The notes below the pieces were generated by a model. It saw only the letters and a list, made by a program, of their open reading frames with translations. It did not search any database and was not told the origin of the DNA. The position numbers were made by a program, and so were the translations under genes. This document shows, one piece after another, positions 50,563 through 58,935 of a stretch of DNA of 64,000 bases; position 1 is the first letter of the stretch, and the number at the start of each line of letters is the position of its first letter. Source of the DNA: Paenibacillus sp. J31TS4 (lineage in GTDB: Bacteria; Bacillota; Bacilli; Paenibacillales; NBRC-103111); contig NZ_BOSI01000003.1 in the NCBI RefSeq assembly GCF_018403265.1, forward strand, positions 372,001 through 436,000, in the 5' to 3' direction.

Positions 50563-52194
50563 CTACTCGTCGGCATACTCCTCGGCTCTTCCGACGCATC
50601 CCGGTAGGAAAACCTCCACCGTCGTACCGTTATCGACTTCGCTGTCGACCCTCAACCGCCCGCCATGCGACTCGATAATTCGCTTCACAATCATCATGCC
50701 GAGCCCGTTTCCCTCCGGCTTGGTCGTATGGAACGGCTCGCCGATCCGCTGCAGGATGTCGGCCGGCATGCCGACGCCGTTATCCGTGAAGCGGATCGTC
50801 TGCCCGCCGTTTTCCTCATCCAGCGCAATGGTGATCCGTCCGCCGAACGGCAGCGCCTCCATCGCATTCCGCAGAATATTGAGGAACACCTGCTTGATCT
50901 GGTTCCGGTCGCACGGCACGGTCACCTCCTGCCGGCAATCGCACCGGATCTCGATCTGGTTAAGCGAGGCCTGGATCGCGAACAGCCCCAGCACCTCGTT
51001 CAAAATCGTCAGGCTGGACTCCTCCTTGAGCTGCGCCGCCTGCGGCCTGCACAGGATCAAAAACTCGCCGACGATCAAATTCATCCGCTCCAGCTCGGAC
51101 ATGATCAGCTCGTAGTAGCGCAGCCGCTGCTCCTTCTCCGCCAGCTGCAGCATTCCCTTCACGGTCGTGAGCGGGTTGCGTACCTCATGCGCGATGCTGA
51201 CCGCCAGCTGCCCGGCGAACACCAGCTTCTCGGTATTCCGCAGCACTTCCTCCGTCGCCTTTCTCTCCGTGATGTCCCGCAGGGTGCCGACGATCCGGAT
51301 GAGGTCGCCGTGCAGATCGTAAACGGGCAGCACGTCGAGCAGATAATGGCAGACGGCCTCGTCCTGCTCTGCCGCCACTTCCCGTCCGAGACATTCCTCC
51401 TGCCGCGCGATCACCTGCCGGAACGCCTCCCCGATCAAGGCGAGCCGGAATACGCTTGTCCCAAGCCGCGATGTCCGGTCGCTCTTGCGCAGCCCCAGCA
51501 TGGCGGCCCCCTGCTCGTTCATCTCGATGATGGCACCCGACGGGTCCGTCACGATAACGCCGTAATAGGGAGTCTCGAGCAGCACTTGATTCAGCACCTG
51601 CAGCTGTTCGTTCTGCCGGCGTAGCTTCAGCTCCCGCTCCACCGATTCCGCCATCGTGCCGAGCAGCGCGAGCAGGTGAGGATGCGCGAAGGACAGCCTG
51701 GTCATGAGAGAGAGCGTGCCGAGCATCCGGGTGCCGTCGCTGCTGCGAAAAGGAGCCGTGTAGCAGGCGATTTCCTGCAGCTCGTCATGGTAATGCTGGC
51801 TGCCGGTCATCTTGAAGGGCCGGCCGAGCCGCAGGCTCAGGTCGATGGCGTTGGTGCCTAGTTCCTCGCTGAACCGCACGCCCTCCCGGATGCCGAGCCC
51901 CTGGATCGTCTCCAGGATCGACGGGTCGCCTTCGAGCTCAAGCAGATATCCTCTCGCATCGGAGACAGCGATAAGAATCGGGTCCCCGCTGACCGTCGAT
52001 AGGTATTTGTTGACGAAGTAATGAATGATCTCGATGTAATCCCGGTATTCTTCGCGTCTCCTCGCCAACCGCTCTCCGGTTAGCATCTCCCGGAAGGCGG
52101 GGATCCGGTCCGGCGGCATCCCCCGGCGCCTGCACCAATCGTTCGACGCCCGGATCACCTCTTCATCGCTCCATTGCCCCAGCTTCCTGTCCAA
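50563..52194 (-). CDS. PAS-domain sensor histidine kinase with AcoR-like N-terminal region
   Basis: The 543-residue soluble kinase has an N-terminal region of about 190 residues with a GAF-like AcoR/Fis-activator pattern (GDPILIAVSDARGYLLELEGD, EELGTNAIDLSLRLGRPFKMTGSQHYH). A PAS domain (about 205-325) is followed by an H-box SIAHEVRNPLTTVKGMLQL and a GHKL ATPase (LRNAMEALPFGG, DNGVGM, GNGLGMMIVKRIIESHGG). There are no membrane helices, so it reads a cytosolic cue, as in sporulation-type kinases. The TTG start is tentative. No response regulator is adjacent. Confidence 0.9.
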   Translation of the reverse strand: MDRKLGQWSDEEVIRASNDWCRRRGMPPDRIPAFREMLTGERLARRREEYRDYIEIIHYFVNKYLSTVSGDPILIAVSDARGYLLELEGDPSILETIQGLGIREGVRFSEELGTNAIDLSLRLGRPFKMTGSQHYHDELQEIACYTAPFRSSDGTRMLGTLSLMTRLSFAHPHLLALLGTMAESVERELKLRRQNEQLQVLNQVLLETPYYGVIVTDPSGAIIEMNEQGAAMLGLRKSDRTSRLGTSVFRLALIGEAFRQVIARQEECLGREVAAEQDEAVCHYLLDVLPVYDLHGDLIRIVGTLRDITERKATEEVLRNTEKLVFAGQLAVSIAHEVRNPLTTVKGMLQLAEKEQRLRYYELIMSELERMNLIVGEFLILCRPQAAQLKEESSLTILNEVLGLFAIQASLNQIEIRCDCRQEVTVPCDRNQIKQVFLNILRNAMEALPFGGRITIALDEENGGQTIRFTDNGVGMPADILQRIGEPFHTTKPEGNGLGMMIVKRIIESHGGRLRVDSEVDNGTTVEVFLPGCVGRAEEYADE

Positions 52195-52353
52195 CCCGCA
52201 TTCCCCATTCTGTCTGTAGTCGCCGTTCTTATCCGTCTATTGTAACAGGTTTTGCACAGGTGTTGTTGCGGGAAATGGGGGAGGGAAACGAAACCTCCGG
52301 CAATGGCAACAGTGAGGTTCTAGTGAGGCTTTTAGCCGCTCCTGGCTATGCGG

Positions 52354-53034
52354 CTACCAGCGCATCTCCCGTACAAGCTGCTCCAGCAGCTCCCTTTGCT
52401 CACGGGCGATCTCCCACTGTCCGAGCTCCTCCAAAATGCGCGACCGGTTCGTAAAGCCTTTCGCCAGTCCATTCAGACGCGCCGCCAGCGTACCCTGTGT
52501 CAGCGCCTCCATAGTCGGGTACAGCTCCCCGAGCCTCGCCAGCGCATCCGGGTGCCGCTTCAGATAATACTTCTGATGCCGCTCCTCCGCCGGATAGAAC
52601 GCCCCCGCCCGGATCCGCTCAGTGGCCGGCTCCCGGCCCTCTCGGCTTTGCCGTCTCTTGGAGACGCGCTCGATCGCCTCCCTCTGCCGCTCGTCCCCGT
52701 AAAAGGCGATCGACTGGTACTGCCTGTCCTTGTACCCGTTCACATTGTCCGGATTGTGATGGCTCCAAAACACCTCCAGCAGCTCCTCGAACGACACGAC
52801 GGCCGAGTCGTACCAGAGCCGGACCGTCTCCGTATGGTCGCCTATTTGCCGGTAGGTCGGCTCGGCCGTCGTGCCTCCCGCGAATCCAACCTCGGTGCGC
52901 ACGACGCCGGGCAGAGAGCCGAACAGCGCATCCGGACTCCAAAAGCACCCCATCGCCAGCGCCGCCGTCTCCAGCCGCTCTACGGTTACCCCCGGCTCGT
53001 TTGCCTGCGAATCATTCGCCTCGTGAACTTTCAA
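52354..53034 (-). CDS. msrA: peptide methionine-S-sulfoxide reductase A
   Basis: The 226-residue cytosolic repair enzyme has the catalytic GCFW motif (Cys30), then EVGFAGGTTAEPTYRQI, HTETVRLWYDSAVVSF, FWSHHNPDNVNGYKDRQYQSIAFY and FYPAEERHQKYYLKRH. The protein has no second Cys, so it is a one-Cys type that needs an external thiol for recycling. It begins with TTG, with AGGAGG at about nine bases. Monocistronic. No msrB is seen nearby. Confidence 0.95.
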   Translation of the reverse strand: MKVHEANDSQANEPGVTVERLETAALAMGCFWSPDALFGSLPGVVRTEVGFAGGTTAEPTYRQIGDHTETVRLWYDSAVVSFEELLEVFWSHHNPDNVNGYKDRQYQSIAFYGDERQREAIERVSKRRQSREGREPATERIRAGAFYPAEERHQKYYLKRHPDALARLGELYPTMEALTQGTLAARLNGLAKGFTNRSRILEELGQWEIAREQRELLEQLVREMRW

Positions 53035-53330
53035 TAGCAGCTTCCTCCTTCGTCCGGCGGCCGGCGGTCTGCCTGTTAACGATCGTCATGTACTTCCTCC
53101 ACTTACCCTCCGCCTCGGTTTTATTGCCATGCCTCTCGTCTTTCTGGTCATCTTTCTCCAGTATACCCGTTTCACCCGGCATTCGCCGCCTACGCCTTCT
53201 GCTTCCCCCCGTTGGAAGGCCCGACGCACGCATACCCTTTTCCGCCATGCGGTTAAGGATTATGATAGACAGAACGAGAGAGACGGGCTTCCTCACAGGA
53301 ACGGGGACCCGAGGGAAAGGAAGAACCGCC

Positions 53331-54074
53331 TTGCGCAAACTAGTGATAAGCGATATTCACGGCTGCCTGGACGAATTCCAGAAGCTGCTGGCTCTGGTCC
53401 GTTACGAGCCGGCGGACGACCAGCTGCTGCTCCTGGGCGACTACTGCGACCGCGGTCCCGACAGCCGAGGCGTCATCGAGGAGATCATGCGCCTGTCCGA
53501 ACAAGGGAACGTCATCGCCCTGCGGGGCAATCACGAGCAGCTGATGCTCGACGCCCTGCTGCTCGAAGGCCAGGACGAACGCTGGATCCGCAACGGAGGG
53601 CTCCAGACGCTGGCCAGCTTCACCGGTGAGGAACCGCTGACGGAAGGATTCGCGTGGGAAGATTACGAGAGGCAGAAGCGCAATGTCCGCGAAGCATTTG
53701 CCTCCCATATCGCCTTTTTGAATGAGCTGCCGCTCTACCATGAGGACGACCACTTCCTCTACGTGCATGCCGGCATCAATCCCGCCGCAGCGGATTGGAG
53801 AACCCAGCCGGAACGGGATTTCTTGTGGATCCGGGAAGCGTTCTTCCAGCACCCGACTAGTCTGGACAAGCCGGTCATCTTCGGCCATACCCCGACTCTT
53901 CGTCTGCAGGAAACGGAAGGCGTCTGGGACGGCGGCGACAAAATCGGCATCGACGGCGGCTGCTGCTTCGGCTCCCGCTTGAACGGTCTTGAGATCGACG
54001 AGGCCGGGGGCTGGCGCGAGCATTTTGTACGCAAAGGATGCGCGGACGATTCGGACGGAACGGTGACCCCCTGA
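53331..54074 (+). CDS. PPP-family serine/threonine phosphatase or bis-nucleosyl-tetraphosphatase
   Basis: The protein of about 247 residues has the PPP metallophosphatase series DIHG, GDYCDRG, RGNHE, HAG and FGHT with KIGIDGGCCFGSRL. Bacterial members dephosphorylate phosphoproteins or split Ap4A; the choice cannot be made from sequence. The TTG start follows GGAAAGGAAG; a much longer in-frame extension has no site and low-complexity content, so it is not used. Confidence 0.86.
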   Translation: MRKLVISDIHGCLDEFQKLLALVRYEPADDQLLLLGDYCDRGPDSRGVIEEIMRLSEQGNVIALRGNHEQLMLDALLLEGQDERWIRNGGLQTLASFTGEEPLTEGFAWEDYERQKRNVREAFASHIAFLNELPLYHEDDHFLYVHAGINPAAADWRTQPERDFLWIREAFFQHPTSLDKPVIFGHTPTLRLQETEGVWDGGDKIGIDGGCCFGSRLNGLEIDEAGGWREHFVRKGCADDSDGTVTP

Positions 54075-54254
54075 CGTCCATATAGAAGCCCCTAAACTGG
54101 CGGTTCGCTTCCATTGCAAACATTTATTGACAGTACTCTGCGCGTCGCTTACTTTAGATACAGAATGTCGGTTTGTGACGGATTGCACGGCAGCAGGCTA
54201 TTCCGCTGCCGCTTCCGTCAGCTTCGGGCAGGCGCAGCTTTGCGGCGAAGTCCG

Positions 54255-54283
54255 AAAGGGGTGCCAGGCCGGCACCCTTTTTG
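54255..54283 (+). terminator. terminator upstream of the hydrolase gene
   Basis: GGGTGCC/GGCACCC with a 5-base loop is followed by TTTTTG. It ends transcription from the phosphatase gene. The rest of 54075-54373 shows no gene. Confidence 0.8.
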
Positions 54284-54373
54284 TCGTCCCGCTTGCCGAT
54301 GCAGCCGGAGGCCGGCATTGCCGCCCGTACAAACCGCCTAGCTCTAGATAGAACGGAAAGGATAGTGCCGCCT

Positions 54374-55255
54374 ATGGCCGAAACGATCAGCATTCTGCGA
54401 AAAAACGGAAAGGAGGAGGACTTTCTTCGCGCATACGACACCACGCTGAAGCTGTGGCCGGTCCCCTACGAGGAACGGATGGTCGCCACTCGATTCGGGG
54501 AAACACACTTGGTCACGGCAGGGCAGGAGGACGCGCCGCCTCTCGTCCTGCTGCACGGCATGACCTTCAGCGCCACGATGTGGTATCCCAATATCGAAGC
54601 CTTCGCTTCCCGTTACCGCGTCTATGCCTTGGATACGCTAGGCGATATGGGCAAAGGCCGGATGACCCGGCTGATCAAATCGCGGCAGGATGCCGCAGAA
54701 TGGCTGGTCGACGTCATGGACGGACTCGGCCTCTCCTCGGCTGTCGTCGCCGGCCATTCCATGGGCGGGTGGCTGGCGATGAATGCGGCGCTGCATGCCC
54801 CGGACCGAGTGCGCCGGATGGTGCTGTTCGCTCCGGCGGCGGGGATCGGGAGGATAACGCCCAAGTTTTTATTCAAGGTATATCCGGCGGTTCTCTTCCC
54901 GAACGAAAAGCGGATCCAGAGAGAAGTCGAGTGGTTCCTGAGTCCCTCCTACCAGCCGGATGAGCGTGCCGATACCGTGATCCGGCAGTTCAAGGTATCC
55001 GGCATTAACTGCATTCCCCAAATGCGGCTTGCCCCGTCTGTGTTCAAAGACGACGTCCTGCAGCGGCTCACGATGAAGACGCTCCTGCTCGTCGGCGATC
55101 AGGAGGTCATCTACAATCCGCATCGCATGCTGGAAAGAGCAAGCCGCCTTATGCCCGACGTCCGCACCGGACTGATCCCCCGTGCCGGTCACGGCTTGAC
55201 AATCGAGCAAGCCGAGCTCGTCAATGAAGCGGTGCTCGACTTTTTGCAGGCCTAG
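54374..55255 (+). CDS. alpha/beta-hydrolase
   Basis: This 293-residue alpha/beta hydrolase has the oxyanion motif LLHGMTFSATMWYPN near residue 60, the nucleophile elbow GHSMGGW near 135, an Asp near 250 (LLLVGDQEVIYNP) and the catalytic His in PRAGHGLTIEQAE. It is a serine hydrolase of unknown ester or lactone substrate. The ATG lies a little far (about 11 bases) from GGAAAGGA. Its stop is followed at once by a minisatellite and terminator. Confidence 0.88.
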   Translation: MAETISILRKNGKEEDFLRAYDTTLKLWPVPYEERMVATRFGETHLVTAGQEDAPPLVLLHGMTFSATMWYPNIEAFASRYRVYALDTLGDMGKGRMTRLIKSRQDAAEWLVDVMDGLGLSSAVVAGHSMGGWLAMNAALHAPDRVRRMVLFAPAAGIGRITPKFLFKVYPAVLFPNEKRIQREVEWFLSPSYQPDERADTVIRQFKVSGINCIPQMRLAPSVFKDDVLQRLTMKTLLLVGDQEVIYNPHRMLERASRLMPDVRTGLIPRAGHGLTIEQAELVNEAVLDFLQA

Positions 55256-55362
55256 CGAAAGCGATGCGAAAGCGATGCGAAAGCGATGCGAAAGCGATGC
55301 GAAAGCGATGCGAAAGCGATGCGAAAGCGATGCGAAAGCGATGCGAAAGCGATGCGAAAGCG
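55255..55362 (+). repeat. 11-bp tandem repeat minisatellite
   Basis: GCGAAAGCGAT is repeated perfectly nine times (55255-55353) plus a partial tenth copy that merges into the terminator stem. The first G is the last base of the hydrolase stop codon. The unit resembles the 5' arm of the following terminator (GAAAGCGG). The number of copies is likely variable by slippage. Confidence 0.97.
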
Positions 55363-55390
55363 GCAGCCCAAAAGGCTGCCGCTTTCTTGT
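55356..55390 (+). terminator. Rho-independent terminator of the hydrolase gene
   Basis: GAAAGCGGCAGCC/GGCTGCCGCTTTC with a 5-base loop is followed by TTGTT. The minisatellite unit is a copy of part of its left arm. Confidence 0.88.
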
Positions 55391-55500
55391 TACGGCCGCT
55401 GTACGAACCCTGCCTAGCAGCCGTCTCCGGCAGCGGAGCTCACCTCCGGCCTTCGGATTTCCACGTTCTTCTCGCCCTTCTCATGCTCTCCGTCCGTCTC

Positions 55501-57033
55501 TCAATGCGAAGCGGCATATCCGTCGGTCTGCCCGGCCGGATTCAGCTTCTCCCGGCTCATCAGCAGCGCCGACCCAAGCGCGAGAGCGGCGGGGACCAGG
55601 CTCCAGGCGAACGTCCACGCGATCGAGGACGATAAGCCATCTGTTATGGTCCCGAGCGCCTGGGCATCCATCGTCTGCCGGATGGCAGGATTCATCAGGA
55701 CATACGGGTCGCCGAGGTCAAGGCTTGCGTCCGGTACGGCAGCGCCTCCGCCACCGAATGCGCGGGTCAGCCGGTCCGTCAAGGAGTGACTCTGGAGGAT
55801 ACCGAATATCGTGATGCCGAGCGTCATCCCGAGCGACCGGTTGAAGTTCAGCGTCGAAGTCGCCGCCCCCCGCTGCGAAGCAGGGAAGGAGTGGATGGCC
55901 GCGCTGCTCAGCACCGAGAAGGAGGAGCCGATCCCGAGACCGACCAGGATCATGTAGGCGGTGATCAGACTGCGCGGCGAATCCGGCCTCAACGCGGTCA
56001 AGAGCGCCAGGCCCGCGATCAGAAGGAGCAGCGTCGGGATGAGAATCGTCCGGTACGGCAGCTTCGCCATAAGCATGCCGCCCAGCGTTGCCGTGACGAC
56101 CGAGCCGGCCATCATGGGCAGGAGGAGCAGCCCGGCGTTCGTCGCGCTGCCGCCCAGCACGCCCTGCATGTAGATAGGGATGAACATGGAGGCGGTCATG
56201 AACGCCGCGCCGCTCAGCATGGCGACCAGATTGCTGGTCGTGTAGAGCCGGCTGCGGAACATCCGGAACGAGACGATGGGCTCCTCCGCTTTTCTTTCCA
56301 CCAATACGAGCAGGGCGGTCAAGCCAGCGAAGCCTACGAACAGCCCCAGAATTTGCGGAGATCCCCACGCGAACTGTTTGCCTCCGAGCTCCATCCCGAG
56401 CATGAGGCAGACAATCGCAGCCACGAGAAGAACGGCGCCGAGGTAGTCGATCTTTTGCCGGGTATGAACGGCCGACTCTTTATAAAAGAAGGCGACGAGC
56501 ACGAACGCGATCAGCCCCAGCGGCAGGTTGATGTAGAAAATCCACACCCAGTGAAGGTGGTCGGTGATATACCCGCCGAGCAGCGGTGCGGCAACGCTCG
56601 ACAACCCGAATAGGGCGCCGAACATCCCCGTCATCTTGCCCCGGCTCTCTGGCGGTACGACGTCGAACATAATGGTGAAGGCAATGGAGACCATCGCGCC
56701 CGCGCCGATGCCTTGAACGGCCCGATACAGGCTCAGCTGAACGATTGTCCCGGCCGTGCCGCACAGGGCGGAGCCGAGCATGAAGACCACAATGCCGAAG
56801 ACGAAAAACCGCTTGCGTCCATACATGTCCGACAGCTTGCCGAAGATCGGCATGCCCGCCATCTCCGCGACCATATAAGCCGACGTTGCCCAGACGAACC
56901 GGTCGAGGCCGCCGATCTCGCCGACGATCGTTCCCATCGCTGTCGCCACGATCGTGTTATCCATGGAGGCCATCAGGATCGCGAGCAGCAGCCCGGTGAT
57001 GATAATCCCCAGCTTGCTTTTTGTTTGCTTCAT
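55501..57033 (-). CDS. DHA2-family MFS transporter
   Basis: This 510-residue, 14-helix transporter has motif A (GKLSDMYGRKRFF), GLSSVAAPLLGGYITDHLHWVWIFYINLPLG and a long periplasmic-side loop before helix 14. It is a proton-driven exporter like EmrB/QacA. No regulator is adjacent. The start ATG follows AAGGAAG. It is a paralogue of the 46686-48323 gene but not adjacent to it. Confidence 0.93.
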   Translation of the reverse strand: MKQTKSKLGIIITGLLLAILMASMDNTIVATAMGTIVGEIGGLDRFVWATSAYMVAEMAGMPIFGKLSDMYGRKRFFVFGIVVFMLGSALCGTAGTIVQLSLYRAVQGIGAGAMVSIAFTIMFDVVPPESRGKMTGMFGALFGLSSVAAPLLGGYITDHLHWVWIFYINLPLGLIAFVLVAFFYKESAVHTRQKIDYLGAVLLVAAIVCLMLGMELGGKQFAWGSPQILGLFVGFAGLTALLVLVERKAEEPIVSFRMFRSRLYTTSNLVAMLSGAAFMTASMFIPIYMQGVLGGSATNAGLLLLPMMAGSVVTATLGGMLMAKLPYRTILIPTLLLLIAGLALLTALRPDSPRSLITAYMILVGLGIGSSFSVLSSAAIHSFPASQRGAATSTLNFNRSLGMTLGITIFGILQSHSLTDRLTRAFGGGGAAVPDASLDLGDPYVLMNPAIRQTMDAQALGTITDGLSSSIAWTFAWSLVPAALALGSALLMSREKLNPAGQTDGYAASH

Positions 57034-57152
57034 CGAATTCCACTTCCTTTTTATCTGTTGTAAGGCGGGTCCTGAGCGAACACCTGATCCCAGCATACCC
57101 AATCCTAGTGACAGCTGTATGGCAAGGTAGCGGGTCTTCTCCCGCATCGACG

Positions 57153-57184
57153 AAAAAAAAGACCGGAACCACGTTCCGGTCTTT
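57153..57184. terminator. terminator of the purine permease gene
   Basis: AAAGACCGGAAC/GTTCCGGTCTTT arms lie over a 3-base loop, with TTTTTTTT on the minus strand. Confidence 0.9.
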
Positions 57185-57294
57185 CGCGTTCTCCATTCAT
57201 GGGTAGAAGGCGAGCGGGACAGCCCTCGATAGAAGGGCCATAGCCGCTGTTTCTCCACACCCGGCCGTTCGGTTTAAGACGATTGTTTGTCCCG

Positions 57295-58593
57295 TTAATG
57301 ACTGAAGAAAGCAAGCTGAATGAAAAACAGGACGGCGAACAAATAAAAGATCGGGTGCACGTCGCGCCACTTGCCCCGGACCGCCTTGAGCACCGGATAG
57401 GCGATGAAGCCAACGCCGATTCCCGTCGAGATGCTGTACGTAAGCGGCATGAGGACGATGATCAGGAAGGCGGGGATCGCCACCTCGAAGTCGGTCCACT
57501 CCATCTTCTGCACCACGCTGATCATCAGGAAGCCGACGATAATGAGCGACGGCGCCGTAATCGCCGGGATGGAGGCAAGCACCGCGATCACCGGCGAGAA
57601 GAACAGCGTCAGGCCGAGCAGCAGGCTGACCGTCACCGCCGTCAGGCCGGTCCGCCCGCCTACTGCAACACCCGCGCTGGATTCGATGTACGCCGACGTA
57701 GGACTCGTGCCGAGCAGCGCTCCCGTCGTCGTGCCGATCGCATCGGCCATCAGTGCGCCGCGGGAACGGGGGAACTTGCCGTCCTTCAGCAGTCCCGCCT
57801 GCTCCGCCACGCCCAGCATCGTGCCTGTCGTGTCGAACAGGGTGATCAAGAGGAAGGTAAAGATGACGGCGTACAGGCCGTTCGCGAACACGCCGGTCAA
57901 ATCCATCTGGAACGCCGTGGCCGCAAGTCCCGTTGGCAGCGCCACCACCTGCTCCGGCAGGACGAGCAGACCCATGAACCAGGCCAGCACGGCCGTAACG
58001 AGCATGCCGAGGAACAAATACCCTTTCACCCGATAACTCATTAGAATCAGCGTCACGACGAGCCCGATGATCGTCAGCAGCGTCATCGGCTCCGTCAGCG
58101 AACCGAGCGTCAGCAGCGTGGACGGCGAGTCGACGACGATTTTGGCGTTTTGCAGGCCGATGAAGGTGATGAACAGCCCGATCCCCGCCGTGATTGCATG
58201 CTTAAGGCTGGCCGGGATCGCATCGAGCAGCATGTAGCGGAAGGACGTGAGGGACAACGCCACGAACAGGATCCCCGCCACGAACACGGCGCCGAGAGCC
58301 GTCTGCCAGGAGATGCCACTTCCGCCCACCACGCTGAACGCAAAGTAGGCGTTGAGCCCCATCCCCGGGGCGACGACGATCGGGTAGTTCGCGGCGAGCC
58401 CCATAATAAGGGTGCCGGCGATGCTCGCAAGCACCGTCGCCACGAACACGCCGTGAAAGTCCATTCCCGCGCTGCTCAAAATGCCCGGATTCACGATGAC
58501 GATATACACCATCGTCAAAAACGTCGTGACGCCCGCGAGCACCTCCGTCGGCAGGGACGTCCCCCGTTCCTTTAACCGAAACCATTGGTCCAT
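57295..58593 (-). CDS. NCS2 purine permease (PbuG/PbuO-like)
   Basis: The 432-residue protein has about 12 helices and the NCS2 (AzgA) signatures [15 protein letters not shown] near residue 70, [14 protein letters not shown] near 143 and [12 protein letters not shown] near 245, and ends without a long tail. Family members import guanine, hypoxanthine or adenine with protons. AAGGAGG precedes the ATG. It is preceded by a guanine-class riboswitch. If the switch really is ON-type, the transport direction or physiological role may be unusual. Confidence 0.93.
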   Translation of the reverse strand: MDQWFRLKERGTSLPTEVLAGVTTFLTMVYIVIVNPGILSSAGMDFHGVFVATVLASIAGTLIMGLAANYPIVVAPGMGLNAYFAFSVVGGSGISWQTALGAVFVAGILFVALSLTSFRYMLLDAIPASLKHAITAGIGLFITFIGLQNAKIVVDSPSTLLTLGSLTEPMTLLTIIGLVVTLILMSYRVKGYLFLGMLVTAVLAWFMGLLVLPEQVVALPTGLAATAFQMDLTGVFANGLYAVIFTFLLITLFDTTGTMLGVAEQAGLLKDGKFPRSRGALMADAIGTTTGALLGTSPTSAYIESSAGVAVGGRTGLTAVTVSLLLGLTLFFSPVIAVLASIPAITAPSLIIVGFLMISVVQKMEWTDFEVAIPAFLIIVLMPLTYSISTGIGVGFIAYPVLKAVRGKWRDVHPIFYLFAVLFFIQLAFFSH

Positions 58594-58623
58594 CTTTCTT
58601 ACGCCTCCTTGTTTATCAAACCC

Positions 58624-58744
58624 AAATAAAAAATCCTAACGCCAAGTACAGGTAGCGATAGGTACACGCTCCCGTACTCGTAGTTAGGATCCGTAGGCTC
58701 CTTGTAGAAACCCCCAAGCCATGGTTTTGGGGATATACGAGTCG
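58624..58744 (-). promoter_or_regulatory. purine riboswitch (C74, guanine class) with ON-type expression platform
   Basis: Minus strand: P1 ACTCGTA (58738-58742 region) pairs with TACGAGT at 58676-58682. J2/3 reads TTTCTAC and J3/1 reads ACTA, so position 74 is C (guanine-type). L2 ACCATGG and L3 CCTACGG give the two core G-C kissing pairs, and L2 33-34 CC can pair with L3 65-66 GG. A terminator stem (ATCCTAAC, 58683-58690, with GTTAGGAT, 58633-58640, then TTTTTT) uses the same bases as P3 and P1, so ligand binding should block termination, as in pbuE. Confidence 0.85.
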
Positions 58745-58758
58745 TTGCTGCATGGTCT

Positions 58759-58787
58759 AGAATACGCAAGATCGTTCCGGGTGTCAA
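58759..58787 (-). promoter_or_regulatory. sigma-A promoter of the riboswitch-permease transcript
   Basis: Minus strand TTGACA (58782-58787), 17 bases, TATTCT (58759-58764). The start near 58751 is a few bases before P1. Confidence 0.85.
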
Positions 58788-58862
58788 TGCTTTTTCCCTA
58801 ACTCCCCCCTATTTTCACGAACTATCCCTATAACCTAAAACACAAACGTTCGGATATACAAA

Positions 58863-58896
58863 CAAGCAAGCACGATCCTAAACTGGACCGCGCTTG
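58863..58896 (-). terminator. terminator of the class D beta-lactamase gene
   Basis: The minus-strand RNA makes a continuous 12-bp stem with two G-U pairs (CAAGCGCGGUCC with GGAUCGUGCUUG) followed by CUUGUUUGU. On the plus strand the same positions are A-C mismatches, so it works only for the minus strand. Confidence 0.8.
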
Positions 58897-58935
58897 CTCG
58901 GTATGGCCTATTTTCTTATCCGTCCCGCCCGCCGT

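Noticed and set aside
53001-53330. N-terminal extension of the PPP phosphatase
   Set aside because: The extension is low-complexity, lacks a ribosome site, and the core starts with the catalytic DIHG strand after TTG with GGAAAGGAAG.
55255-55362. CRISPR array
   Set aside because: The repeat is an uninterrupted 11-bp tandem array with no spacers and no cas genes nearby.
55264-55635. Protein with an 11-residue repeat read through the minisatellite
   Set aside because: An 11-bp unit read in any frame gives an 11-residue repeat; there is no ribosome site and it follows a stop codon and contains a terminator.
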